Part shown: piece after piece, positions 45,170 through 56,129 of the stretch
Layout of the letters: each line of letters begins with the position of its first letter
Numbering within the stretch: the stretch's first letter is position 1
Assembly (NCBI GenBank): GCA_030704615.1
Contig: CM060734.1
Span: 31,018,042-31,082,041 of the forward strand
Reading direction: 5' to 3'
DNA length: 64,000 nucleotides
DNA from: Takakia lepidozioides
Lineage: Eukaryota; Streptophyta; Takakiopsida; Takakiales; Takakiaceae
Notes under the pieces: model-generated
Told to the model about the DNA's origin: nothing
The model's input: only the letters and a program-made list of their open reading frames with translations
The model's database searches: none
Made by a program: the position numbers and the translations under genes

Positions 45170-47900
45170 TGCAACCCACTGTATAGTCTACGTATTTTTT
45201 GGAAATACGAGGTTCATCCTTTGAACCATTTTTGAATGACCTCATACTTGTTCGTACCTGTTTGACGGCATGTACAATATACTGGCAAAGTTTCAAAACA
45301 ATAAAAAATTGCTAAATGAAGATACCATTGGTTCACCCATTGCAATATTTTAAATCGAACTCATACTTATCCGGTACCTTTAAGAGGGCATGTACAATGC
45401 AATGGCAAAGTTTGAAAGAATTCAGAAATCGGCACATCAAGTAACCATTGGTTCCTCCTGTGAACCATTTTTTATTGATCTCATATTTGTCCGGTCCATG
45501 TAAGAGGCATGTAGAACATACTGGCAAAATTTCAAATCATTCAAATTTTTTTTGATCAAGGAACCTTTGGTTTATCCTTTTCACCATTAACGATTAATCA
45601 CGAATAAATGAATAGACGAATAAATCATTTTCCTCCAAATGATTTTGGTTCGCTTTGAGACTTGGCCAGTATATTCAATGTACCATGGAAGAGGCCCCAG
45701 AGTAATATGAGATCAACCGAAATTCGTTCAATGGGCCAACGGATGGTTGCCTATCCAAAAGATTTTCGTTCGCTTTGAGACTTGGCCAGTGTGTTCAATG
45801 TACCCTCTGATAGGTCCTAGTGTAATATGAGATCAATCGAAATTCGTTCGATGGGCCAATGAGGCGTTCAGTTGTCATCTGGTTTTTGTTCAATGCGGAA
45901 AAGAAATCCTGCAATGCGTGCACGGCTATTGCACTCATTGAACGGATGTGGTTGAAGCCCCTCTTTTGCCCGCATGTGCTTGAACATGTGTGCGACACAT
46001 GTGCGGAGACACAACAGACGAATAAATCATTTGCCTCCCCATCGACACCAAGCCATTCCATCATGTAATTGAATTTAAATTAATTTTAAGCCAATAAATA
46101 GGTTTGCATTGCCTTTCATTGGGGGTTTCTGGCACGTATCGATTTTGTTTTTGGCTCAATTTTGTTTTGCGGCTTCAAGCATCCCACTACTACTCCCCCG
46201 CCAAAATTTGGACCAATAAAAAATGCCCAAAAAAAAAAAGTTCTTTTTGCTCACTATTGCAGAACTCTTTATGAAGAGTGCATGAAGTAGAGCACAAATC
46301 AAGTTTGGAGTGCAAAATGGGCAAGAAACTGTGGTTTTGGGTCCAAATGAATTTTGATCGCTCCCAAATTTGGCACGCACATTGCATATGGAGTCATTAC
46401 ACGCCCCATTTAAAAATGGAATGAAACAAAAAACATGAGCACGCGAAACGCAGTCCAACAGGTCCCAAAGTAATAGCAGATCCAACAGAATACATTCAAT
46501 GGGTGAACGGATGGTTGCCCATCCAAATCATTTGTGTTTGCTTCCAAACTTTGCTAGTACGTTCGAGACACCCTTTCACAGGTCCCGGACTAATATCAGA
46601 TCAATTGAAATGATTTTGGTTTGCTTTGAGACTTGGCCAATATGTTCAATGTACCATGGAAGAGGCCCCAAAGTAATATGAGATCAACCAAAATTCGTTC
46701 AATGGGCCAACGGATGGTTGCCCATCCAAATGATTTTCGTTCGCTTTGAAACTTGGCCAGTGTGTTCAATGTACCCTCTGATAGGTCCCAGTGTAATATG
46801 AGATCAATCGTTAACGTTTAATCATGAATCATCCAACATGGGAACTGTTGGTTCACCCTTTGAACCATTTAACATTGACATCATACTTGTCCAATAACTT
46901 TAAGAGGGCATGTACAAGACACTCGCAAAGTTTCAAATCAATACAAAATCATTTGGCAGAGGAATGATTGGTTCACCCATAGCCCATTTTAGGGGCTGAA
47001 ATTGCCATTTATGGGGCTCAAATTGTCAATTTCTGGGGCTGGACTTGCCATTCCAAGGGTTGAAATTGCCAATTTCAGGGGCTATAGTTGCAATTTGAGG
47101 GGCTGGAATTGCCATTTCAGGGGCTAGAAGTGCAATTTGAGAGGTTGGAATTAAATTTCAGGGGCTTCAATTGCAATTTGAGGGGTTGGAATTGACAATT
47201 TCAAGGGCTCAAATTACAATTTGAGGGGCGGCCGGGGTTGGTCATTTTAGGGACTAGCATTACCAATTTTAAGGGCTTGAATTGCATTTTGAATTGTAAT
47301 TCAAGGGTTACAATGGGCCATTGGGGGGCTAGAATTACCAAAGCAATGACATCCAAAGCAATATAAAATCATTTGATAGCGGAATGATTGGTTCACCCTT
47401 TCAACCATTTTTTATTCACGTCATACTTGTCCGGTACTTGTAGGAGGGCATGTGGCTGACACTTGCAAAGCTTCAAAGCAATGTAAAATCATTTGATAGG
47501 GGAACAATTGGTTCACCCTTTCAACCATATTTTACTGACCTTATACTTGTCCGATACCTTTAAAATGACATGTGAAAGACAATTGCAAAGCTTTAAAGCA
47601 CTAAAAAATCATTTGATATGTTCATGATTGATTCACCTTTTCAACCATTTTAGATTGATTTGAAACTTGTGAAAGACTTGTAAGAGGGCATGTACAAGAC
47701 ACTTGCAAAGTTTCAAATCAATTTAAAATCATTTGGTAGGGGGACGATTGGTTCACCCTTTAAACTATTTTAGATTGATGGCATACTTCTCAAAGACGTG
47801 TAAGAGAGCATGTAGAAGACACTTGCAAAGTTTCGGAGCAATAAAATATCATTTCATCGGGGAAGTTTCCGTTCACCCTTTCATCCAATTTTGAATTGAA
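45170..47900 (+). repeat. 120-bp tandem repeat array, interrupted
   Basis: The anchor GGTTCACC recurs at exact 120-bp steps: 45211, 45331, 45451, 45571; 46851, 46971; 47391, 47511, 47631, 47751, 47871. Each unit contains ACTTGTCCGG-like, GAGGGCATGTACAAGACACT and CAAAGTTTCAAA segments. Related, more diverged units fill 45600-46850. Inserted are the duplicated segment at 45945-46390 and a minisatellite at 46985-47345. Confidence 0.88.
46985..47345 (+). repeat. GGGGCTGGAATTGCCA minisatellite
   Basis: About 15 diverged units of 20-24 bp, alternating AGGGGCTGGAATTGCCAATTTC-like and AGGGGCTGAAATTGCAATTTG-like forms. It sits inside one 120-bp repeat unit. Confidence 0.8.
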
Positions 47901-48124
47901 CTAGATTTTTACTAAATAAAATGATTTAGAGGGCATAGGATTGTGGGGCGCAATGAGTGTGGGGCGCAATGATTTTGTTTTTGGCTTGATTTTGTTCTGT
48001 GAGTTGAACCCTCACACCACCACATCCTTGCCAAAAAATGTACCAAAGAAAAATGTTTGAAAAAAAACGTTCATCCTTTGTTCTATGCTCATTATTGCAG
48101 AACTCTCTTGAAATATAAAGATTA

Positions 48125-48440
48125 AAAGCGACCGCCTTACTGGCAGTCACGTTTTTTTAAAAATATTAAAAATAAAAGCGACCACCATATTGGCGGTCGC
48201 TTTATTTTAAATATATTAACAAATGAAGCGACCGCCATACCGGCAGTCGCATTATATTTTGAAATAAAAAATAATAACGACCGCCATATGGGCGGTCGCT
48301 TAAATTTAAAAATATACAAAATAGAAGTGACCGCAATATTACACAAAATGAAAAGAAATAAAAACGACCGCAGTAGTGGCGGTCGCTTATTTTTCATAAA
48401 AAATAAAAATAGCGACCGTAGTATTAGCGGTCGCTTAATT
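48125..48440. repeat. Hairpin array A2
   Basis: Seven GCGACCGCC...GGCGGTCGC palindromes separated by A/T-rich spacers, like array A1. Its right edge at about 48440 abuts gypsy coding sequence with no visible LTR, so one of the two was truncated. Confidence 0.88.
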
Positions 48441-48444
48441 TCAA

Positions 48445-50682
48445 AAGGCCATTGCACAAATTCCACGCCCCACGGATGTAAGCCGAGTTCGAGCTTTCAT
48501 AGGGTTGGCAAACTATTATAGACGGTTTGTCAAGGGATTTAATGCCATTGCAAAGGCTCTAACCAAGCTGACCAAGGTGGACCAGGAGTGGTAGTGGGAA
48601 GATGAGCAGGAACGAGCTTTTCAAGAGCTCAAGGCAAGGTTGACCTCGGCGCCTATCCTGAGACGACCTATCAGGGGGCGTCCCTTTCAGCTGCATACGG
48701 ATTGGAGCATGTTGGGGCTTGGAGCGGTGCTCACACAGGTGGATGATAAGGGAAGAGAGTTCGTAGTGGCTTATGTTAGCCGCTCGAACAACGCTGCAGA
48801 GGCTAAGTATAGCTCATATGAAGGAGAGTGCTTAGCTGCAGTGTGGGCCGTGGCACACTTCAGGTACTATCTATACGACAATCTCTTCACCCTTGTCACG
48901 GATCACCAGCCACTCAAGTGGTTGATAAAGTCAGACAAGCTTACGGGGAAGCTTGCACGGTGGGCACTTATACTCCAGGAGTATGACTTTCAGGTTGTGC
49001 ATCGACCGGGTTTGGTCAATCGGGATGCGGATGGATTAAGTCGCAATCCATGCGTGAGCCAACAGGATGACACTGGAGCTTGGTGTGAGACGGACGAGGA
49101 GATGGTGTCGGGATGGCACGCATCTGCATTTTTGTGTATCTTGGCATCGGGAGGTCAGATTGGACCTACAACAGGGATGACTGTAGACGGAGTGTCTGAG
49201 GACCCTGAGGCTAGTGATGAGCCAGGTGGTACCAGAGATATACATGAGGATTCGGCTGTGTTGGACTACCTCCGTACTGGAGACACGGCAGCCACTGTGA
49301 CTGCCAAGGAGAGGGATCGGATCCTGCAACAAGCCAAGAGGTTCAAATGGGAGGGGATACACCTGCTCCGAGTGTGGGAGGATGGTCGAGTGAGGATTGT
49401 GCCTCACCCAACACAGCGTGCACGGTTAGTGCGGCATGCCCATAATGAGTTGGGGCATTTTGGAGTGCGATGCATTCACAGTTTACTGCAGGGGCAGAAT
49501 TGGTGGCGTGGTATGCATACAGAGGTGCAACACTTCGTGGCTAGATGCATGGTGTGTGACAGGGTGCGTGCTTCATTCAATGCCCCTACACCATAGTTGC
49601 ATCCTTTACCAATCATGGGATTGGGCTACAGGTGGAGTCTTGACTTTGCAGGGCCGTTGTCATTGACCATGCGCCACAACAAGTACGTGTTGGTGATGGT
49701 GGAGCACTTTTCCAAGTGGATCGGGTTGGTTCCATTGCCTGATAAGGCTAGTGAGGGAGCTGCGTATGCATTCTTGGATTGTTAACTTAGCCGATTCGGT
49801 GCTCCAGCTGAGGTACTCACGGACCAAGGGAGAGAGTTCTTGGGGGAGTTTCAGGCTTTGTGTGACAAGGCCTTGGTAGACCACCGCACCACTTCTCGGG
49901 ATCATCTTGAGGCCGATGGCTTGGCAGAGAGGGTTGTTCAGACAATAAAAAGGGGTTTGCGCAAGTATGGCTTGCAGAAGGGACACCTAGGAGATTGGGA
50001 CCTTCAGTTACCCTGGTTAGCCATGGGCTACAGGTTCAGCAAGCAAGCATCACTTGCCTCATTCTCACCATATTTTCTTCTCTTTGGCTGAGAGCCGGAT
50101 TTGCCTGCAGCCATTTGTAGGGACACTGCTCAAGTCCTTAACCTTGACGATCCGGACGTGTGGGTACGTGCATGTGATTAGCGTACAGAGTTGTTCAAGA
50201 AAGTCATGCCCATGGCTTTTGAGAACCTTGCCATTGCACAACACCGTGATACGTTGAGGTATGCCACTATACGTGGTGGAGGATATCGTCCTGGGGTTCG
50301 GAGGTTTAGCCCTGATGACTATGTTTATTTGCAGCAGACTGCTCCTACGACCCTGGATGTCACTGCAGGGCGTGTTATTCTGAGGGTTCGAGAGGTGTTG
50401 CCCTCAGGAGTCCTGATCTTGGAGGGTCGGGATGGCATGACTTGGAAAGACCATGTGCGTAATTGTGCGCCATGTCACCTTCCCAATGTCGATGGCAGAG
50501 TTGACCCAAACTTGGCAGTGGTACCTGCAGGTTTGAGGTGCATGCTCTGTGGGTCTGCCAAAGAGGCAGCCACCATGCTGGTGTGTGATCAATACTCAAG
50601 AGGTTGGCACATGGGATGCTTCACACCACCTCTTGAGAAGGTTCCTGATGGAGATTGGTTGTGTCCACACTGCTTGGGATAG
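48445..50682 (+). pseudogene. Ty3/gypsy pol remnant: RT end, RNase H, integrase and terminal PHD finger
   Basis: The frame runs with five in-frame stops (48592, 49594, 49783, 50089 and 50179 areas). It starts KAIAQIPRPTDVSRVRAFIG, the end of reverse transcriptase. RNase H follows (QLHTDWSMLGLGAV, YEGECLAA, TDHQPLKWL), then the integrase zinc finger (HNELGHFG, CMVC) and the core with D (LDFAGP), D (LTDQGREF) and E (AERVVQTIK). After the C-terminal region comes a PHD-type finger (CMLC, VCDQY, HMGC, CPHC) ending DWLCPHCLG, where a chromodomain often lies in plant chromoviruses. One zinc ligand Cys is Tyr (CDQY for CDQC). The 5' LTR, gag, protease and most of RT are missing. Confidence 0.93.
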
Positions 50683-50930
50683 TGGCAGTGGACATGATTA
50701 GAGGCAGCTAACAAGACATAGGAGGCCAAGCTCATAGGAGTCAATACACGAGATCCCAGGTTTAAGTTCACAGGTTGCAAGACGACGACTAACGATGGGG
50801 CAACTCTTGCACCCGGCCTCTTGATCTATCGAGTTTGAGTGTAGTAGGGACAGTGGTGGAGGACTTAGTGAGGCTACGGTCACTATCACATCTTGTGGCT
50901 ACCTGGACTTAGAGGGACCTAAGCACCAGC

Positions 50931-51105
50931 TAGGGGGGCGATTGTGGTGGACTAGTGACTGCCATAGTGGGCAGCCTAGCGACTGACTAGTGACAGCCTA
51001 GTGGTTGGACTAGTGGTTGGACTAGTGGTGGACTAGTGGTATACTAGTGTGTGGTGTGCACATGTGTTGTGTGGTTTTGGACAGCAATGTAGTTGTGTAG
51101 CGATA
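50931..51105 (+). mobile_element. Polypurine tract and partial 3' LTR of the gypsy element
   Basis: AGGGGGGCGATTG is a good polypurine tract. The LTR then starts near 50943 with TGTGGTGGACTAGTG. Its first 110 bp contain several GACTAGTG repeats. The right end is not identifiable because piggyBac-like sequence follows. Confidence 0.6.
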
Positions 51106-51107
51106 TG

Positions 51108-51540
51108 TATGCGCACGACAAGTGAAGTAGTTGGCAGTGACCACTTTGTGTCCCCTACCATGTAGCAATTCAGACACAAGACGGGTCACTACATCATATC
51201 CCTCTCATTTGCCTGACTTCTCCCTCATGCCAAGCGGACCTCCATTTTTCCCACAGTACACCTCAAAATCAGAAACATAGCTAGTGATAGAATCGGCAAG
51301 TGCCCACACCTTTATGCCTCACTTCACATGTATTTTTGGAATATACTGATGGATTGCACAATATTTTCCCTTGTACTGGATCATGATCTCATCAACTATC
51401 AAAAACTTACCCAAATTTTAGTGTGACTTACATTTGATTGCAATCTCCTCACACATGAGCCTGCATCGCACCTTCCCCAACTTATCAAAATGCTCACTGC
51501 TCCGATCAGAAACTAATGTATCATTACCTACCAAATGCAA
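51108..51540 (-). pseudogene. PiggyBac-type transposase fragment
   Basis: The minus strand reads HFDKLGKVRCRLMCEEIAIK, a TAA, NLGKFLIVDEIMIQYKGKYC, AIHQYIPKIHVK, a TGA, GIKVWALADSITSYVSDFEV and YCGKNGG, then GYDVVTRLVSELLHGRGHKV and VTANYF. This is the conserved catalytic stretch of piggyBac transposases (DDE_Tnp_1_7), including VDE, QY-P and the KVW-LADS block. Both stops replace conserved Trp codons. Neither end of the element is visible. Confidence 0.85.
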
Positions 51541-51544
51541 GCAC

Positions 51545-52223
51545 CGCAATATAGTGAAAGACCCCCTTTTGCGACCCCTAGGGCATCGCAACCAAGTAAA
51601 ACAAAATTAAAAAATAAAATATTTTGTTTTGTGATGTCCAGGGATCGCAGAGGGTCACAAAACGTCATAACCTTGAGCACTGCGACCCCAAGGCATTGCA
51701 AGAATTTTTTATTTTCCTTTTTTGGGACGCCTAGGGGATCGTAAGGGGTCCGCAAAGCACTCAAAACGTTGCAACCTGGAGCTGCGACCCTTGGGCATCA
51801 TTTTTCTTTATTTTATTTTATTTTATTTTATGATTTTTTTACGCCCAGGGGGTCGCAATGGGTCGCAATGTACTCAAAACGTCGCAACCTTGAGCTGCGA
51901 CCCCTGGTCGTCGCAAAATATACTTAAACAATTATTTCAAAAAATTATTGAGATATCTCTGTGACGGTTTTCCGTCGCAAAATTATTTCCTCAAAAGATT
52001 CCAATGACGTGTGGCGTTCAACCGTCGCAAACAATAAAATGTTATAAATTTTCCCAAGAAAAAACCAATGTGAGTCATTTTACGACGGAAAAACGTCGCA
52101 AGATAACTATGTGCACTGGCATGTCGTTGCAGATGGCGTCTCAACACTTTCGTCGCAAGGTTTGGATGTTAGGGGTTACGTAGCGTCACCCCCCCCCCCC
52201 CCCCCCCCCCAATCGTTGTAGTG
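51545..52223. mobile_element. Right end of a CACTA element with GCGACCC/CGTCGCAA subterminal repeats
   Basis: The sequence ends AATCGTTGTAGTG at 52211-52223, the complement of a CACTACAACGATT terminus. The preceding 650 bp are full of GCGACCC, GGGTCGCA and CGTCGCAA motifs. A run of about 22 C lies at 52190-52211. I could not find the matching left end. Confidence 0.6.
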
Positions 52224-52464
52224 TCTCGTCATTTTTCGTATTCCAATTACTAACAAGCTTTGAAGATTGTTCCCCATTTTTCGCTTTGCCAAAATACAAA
52301 GAATATCTATCACTACCTTCCGGAGGGTTGTTCTTGTCATTTATAAGTGGTGCGGTGGTCTATCAAGGCTTTATCACACAAAGCCTGAAACCCCCCCAAG
52401 AACTCTCGGGTAGTTGCAACGAAGAGTGGACCAAAAAGTTGAAGATATGGCCTACATAAAACAC

Positions 52465-52700
52465 TACAACAGATCGTGGTATATATGACTGCCAACCCGC
52501 GGTAGTCATGGTTTTCCTGACTATGACCATGATTTCCCTATATTTTTAGACCAAATTGTGCTTTACGTAGTTGTTCAGATGACTATGTAGTCACGTAGTC
52601 ATCCAAGGGACTACATGGTTAGACGTTTGAATGACTACGTGACTCCGCACTTGATGGAGGGTTGGTCAACGATGGTTGACTAGCGCGAGCTCACCACCAA
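52465..52700 (+). mobile_element. Probable left end of another CACTA element
   Basis: CACTACAACAGATCGTGG is followed by TATATATGACTGCC and repeated GTAGTCA/GACTACGTGACT motifs like those of CACTA 1. No matching right end was found in the window. Confidence 0.5.
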
Positions 52701-53028
52701 ATAGTTAGAAAAAAAATCAGATTGCCAAAAATACCTACCGTTGTGACAGTATGGTTAGGACTACTGGGCATTGTTTTGTTTAAAACTTAAGTGTCATGGT
52801 ATGGGATATAATTTATGAGAAAGGTTGTTTCTGTTCAAGACCTCATTGTATTTTATTGTAGTTGTAGGAGTGACAATTTTGCGAAGGTTGTTCATGTAAT
52901 AATAGATGATACCAATTGAGAGGGACTGAGGGTATTGGTATTGTGTGAGTGAACAAAAAAAAACCCACATGTAAGTACAATCCACAGTTATAGGGGCAAT
53001 ATGTTTCAAAATGGAAATACAGCACATC

Positions 53029-53238
53029 GGCTGTAGCTCAGCTGGTAAGTGCACAGTATGTGTCGCCCTGGTGGTTCGGGGTTCAAACCCGCTGCCCCTG
53101 CCCCATGTGTGGGATTGTTCGTGATGGTATGTCTGAGGTCTCATGACCCATAAATGAAAGGGGCTAATTTTTCCCCTCCTTGGCAAAAGCCTGAATTGTG
53201 GGTGCCGCTCCCAGGTTTCCTTTATTAGAAAAAAAAAA
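53029..53238 (+). mobile_element. tRNA-derived SINE, copy 2 (full length)
   Basis: The tRNA-like head starts GGCTGTAGCTCAGCTGG with A box TAGCTCAGCTGG (53034-53045) and B box GGGTTCAAACCC (53079-53090). The body matches the 37313 copy (CATAAATGAAAGGGGCTAAT, GCCTGAATTGTGGGTG, CGCTCCCAGG) and the tail is A-rich. AAATACA precedes the head at 53015 and follows the tail, a likely short target duplication. Confidence 0.9.
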
Positions 53239-53239
53239 T

Positions 53240-54425
53240 ACAAGTCATAAGCAAAAGACACTGCTCTATCAATAGGTTCACTTACATGGTCTATTATGAA
53301 TGTTCCAGTTTATATCCTTATTTTTATTAAACAGAAATAAAATTTACTTAAAATTATTGGAAGGAAAAAAGTCCTATACAATGAAAAATGAAAAAGAAAT
53401 AGTTAGATAATAGTTCCAGTATTATAATATCATAATGACAGCAGTTCGCCAGCGAATAATAAAGATGGCTTATTGATACATGATATCTGTTTGAATTTAC
53501 TATAGAGAGTTTCATTTGCAAAAAAAAAGAAAAAAGAAAAACAAATCTGAAAATGAAAAAAATAGTTTCACTGAGAATTTTCATTTTTCATTTTTTTTCA
53601 TGATGGATACCTTATAAATCAGTAATATTTGTGCTCACTTGAGCACAATTTTGAAACAATTTCGCAATTTTGTAGCGTGAGCGCATTTTTGTTTCACCAT
53701 AACATACTCAGAGAGTATGTGGAATATCTTGTTTTGCTCATGTAAGCAAAACAAGACCGCGTGCACTAGGGCATATTTTGCATATTCCTCAGATACCCAA
53801 AGAATATGTCACATCGACATGATAATTTGTGAAATTCAGAAACCTGCAAAATTATTTTCAGCTGTCCACATGAGCACTAATCACAACACATAAAAAACAA
53901 ATAACCGCTATACCTGATAAACATGTTATCCTATAGGCATGGATTTTGCTAAGGCAGTTGTGCTCACACGATACCAGGCTCTTTCCATAATAGGTGCAAG
54001 AGTGGACTGTGAGACTTCAGGATAATTTCGCAGGGTAAAACTCTGACCCTTTAAACTACTTTTATTTTTTCAGATATAATTTCTTAGGACGAAATGAAAA
54101 ATCCAGAATTATCTCTAGATTTATCAAGACTTGGGATTATTATTTTTTATTTAAGCTATATCACCAAAGGTTTCTCAAAGCCACCACTGCCATAGGTTTA
54201 CAGTTTTTTGCTATACTAGGGTTTCGCCTTGAGATACCCTAGTTGAACTACACTTTATATATGGGGTTTTTTTTTTTTTGGTTTTTTCGTTTTGAAAGCA
54301 TGTAACACCTTTGACCGGGATTGAAAAAGATAAAACCCTCGTGACCGTGGGTATGCTCACTTTGTGCTCACGCGATACCAACCCCCACGTGAGCATGCTC
54401 ATAGGCTCTCCAACCTCCAATTGAA
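53240..54425. other. AT-rich DNA with short palindromes
   Basis: No gene recognised. Small inverted repeats occur, such as GTGCTCACTTGAGCAC (53631), CATACTCAGAGAGTATG (53702) and TTTTGCTCATGTAAGCAAAA (53732). Confidence 0.5.
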
Positions 54426-55908
54426 GTGTCGGGCACATGAGCAGAAATGGGCCTCAAAAGAGCCGCCCCGACTGCCGTAGGCCGCCTAGGAGGTAGGGCC
54501 TCGCAGGGGCAGGCGAGCCGCCTGGGCAAAATGCGCCTTCACGGCAGCGCCTATGGTAACTACTGTCCACGTTTTCCCTGGAATAATAAATTTTTACTGC
54601 ACTGCTGATTATTTACTGTGGTTGCAGTTTAGCCTGGTTATTTGGCTAGAAATGGTTTACACTATATTTATTTATTTATTTAAGAAAGACCTCAAGAATT
54701 TTATAAATAATGGACAAAAGGTCCAAGAAATACAAGAGACCGAGGGAGTGGAAAAAATAACCATTCATGAGGCCGTGAAGGCTTACATGGGGAGACTACC
54801 CTTGGACACCCCTATACTAAAAGAGAGGAGGAGCTTGGTTCAATTTTTGTTCAACATTCCAAAATATCTTATCTATGTGACATATAGCTTAGAGGACCAC
54901 AGAGTTGGTGCTCTTCCTGCTACAATAATAGTCTGCTAGTATTGCAGTTATTCTCTTGTTGGGTTTCTCGTCCAAAATAATATGGGTGTCGTCTATGGAA
55001 CCACAAACATTGGGAAATCCGCAAGCATCGCAATAATCCTGTGAAGTCGATCTCCATGAGGTATGGAGATGTCACTGCAAATAGTTTGTGTTCATCAATA
55101 AGTACATCGACAACAAGGTCAACATATATTCTGATTGTCGATACTCCAACACCAAACCTGTCAGCTATTTGGCTTGCACTTGTGCCATGGGCAAATCAAT
55201 ACAAGAGAAGCCCAACAATCTTGCGAACCTCCAATGGTTGCCTTACAAACATGTGAGCACATGACTTGATCCATGGTGCAAGCTCCGTAACCAAGAATAT
55301 AAAACTTGCAAATGATATTGGATAAGCTTGAATGAATTTCCTCCCTCATCTCGGAACTTGTATATCATACCTCTCCCTCTATAATGTCCAATGAGTGCAT
55401 TGTCGAGGCTCTTTCCACCAAGTCCTCCCAGGTTTGTTCTCTTCATAGGCCAACATTGCAAAAAAAATGGGAAGAGATTTTGACAAAAGACTTGATTCGT
55501 CATTCTTCTTGTTCCAAAGGGTCTCCTAGACATTGTTTCCATCAATCCGAAAAAGGAAAACAACTCAACATCCTCCATGTTCACCTATGAACCCTTCACA
55601 AATTAGCTCAGCCTCTAACGTAAACCACAATTCAATCAAAACCCCATACCCTAATCCTGAAACCCCATCTTGCTTGGAGGTAATCCTCAAGCCCTAAATC
55701 TTTTGCTGGCTAGTGCAAATAAATTGGACTTATTTTTTTTCAATTCTTATTCCTCCATTACCGCCCAGGGGTGAAATTCTGGGCACATGTGCCCACCCGC
55801 GGGGGCTACCCGCTTGGTAGCAAGGCCCGCCTAGGCTGCAGCCGCTGGCGGGGCCCACCACATCCAGCCGCTGCTTAGGCTGCAGCGAACTGCTCATGTG
55901 CCCGACAC
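54426..55908. mobile_element. PIF/Harbinger-like element remnant with 19-bp inverted repeats
   Basis: GTGTCGGGCACATGAGCAG at 54426-54444 is repeated as a perfect complement at 55890-55908. GC-rich subterminal stretches follow at both sides. The transposase remnant lies between them on the minus strand. No 3-bp duplication is visible at these exact borders, so the true ends may be slightly different. Confidence 0.6.
54690..55590 (-). pseudogene. PIF/Harbinger transposase, frameshifted
   Basis: The minus strand carries pieces in three frames: LGGKSLDNALIGHYRGRGMI (about 55420), PLEVRKIVGLLLYWFAHGTS then ASQIADRFGVGVSTIR (about 55160-55240), CDACGFPNVCGSIDDTHIIL (about 55010), and DYYCSRKSTNSVVL-stop-AICHIDKIFWNV (about 54860-54940). 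These match the HARBI1-type order of helix-turn-helix, first catalytic Asp (SIDDTHI) and the YY-RK-(x)n-VVLQA-CD block. The plus-strand frame 54553-54939 is its shadow. Confidence 0.8.
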
Positions 55909-56129
55909 ACGAGAAGGTTTTGTTTGTACTAGAGAAAGGGCCGCGGAAGGCTGAATCTGCCCTATGGCCACGCACAGGGAAGAATCGGCCCTACACGGTC
56001 CTTTATCTGGCGTTATAATCAGGTAAAGGCGTATTCGTGCATATAAATACATCATATTTCTACGGTGGTGGTTATATAAGGTCGCTTTTTGATTCCTGCT
56101 CATTTTTACCATTTCTGTTTGTACACTCC

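Noticed and set aside
27600-48440. CRISPR-like arrays
   Set aside because: Repeats are palindromic with AT-rich low-complexity spacers that resemble each other, in a eukaryotic transposon context. They are not direct repeats with unique spacers.
50095-50260. Second independent ORF after the gypsy integrase
   Set aside because: It is the wrong frame of the pol reading, which continues through single stop codons.
53029-53100. Functional tRNA gene
   Set aside because: A and B boxes are present, but the sequence has no proper acceptor stem and is followed by a SINE body and poly(A).
54553-54939. Plus-strand ORF of 128 aa
   Set aside because: The opposite strand carries clear Harbinger transposase motifs over the same bases, so this is a shadow.
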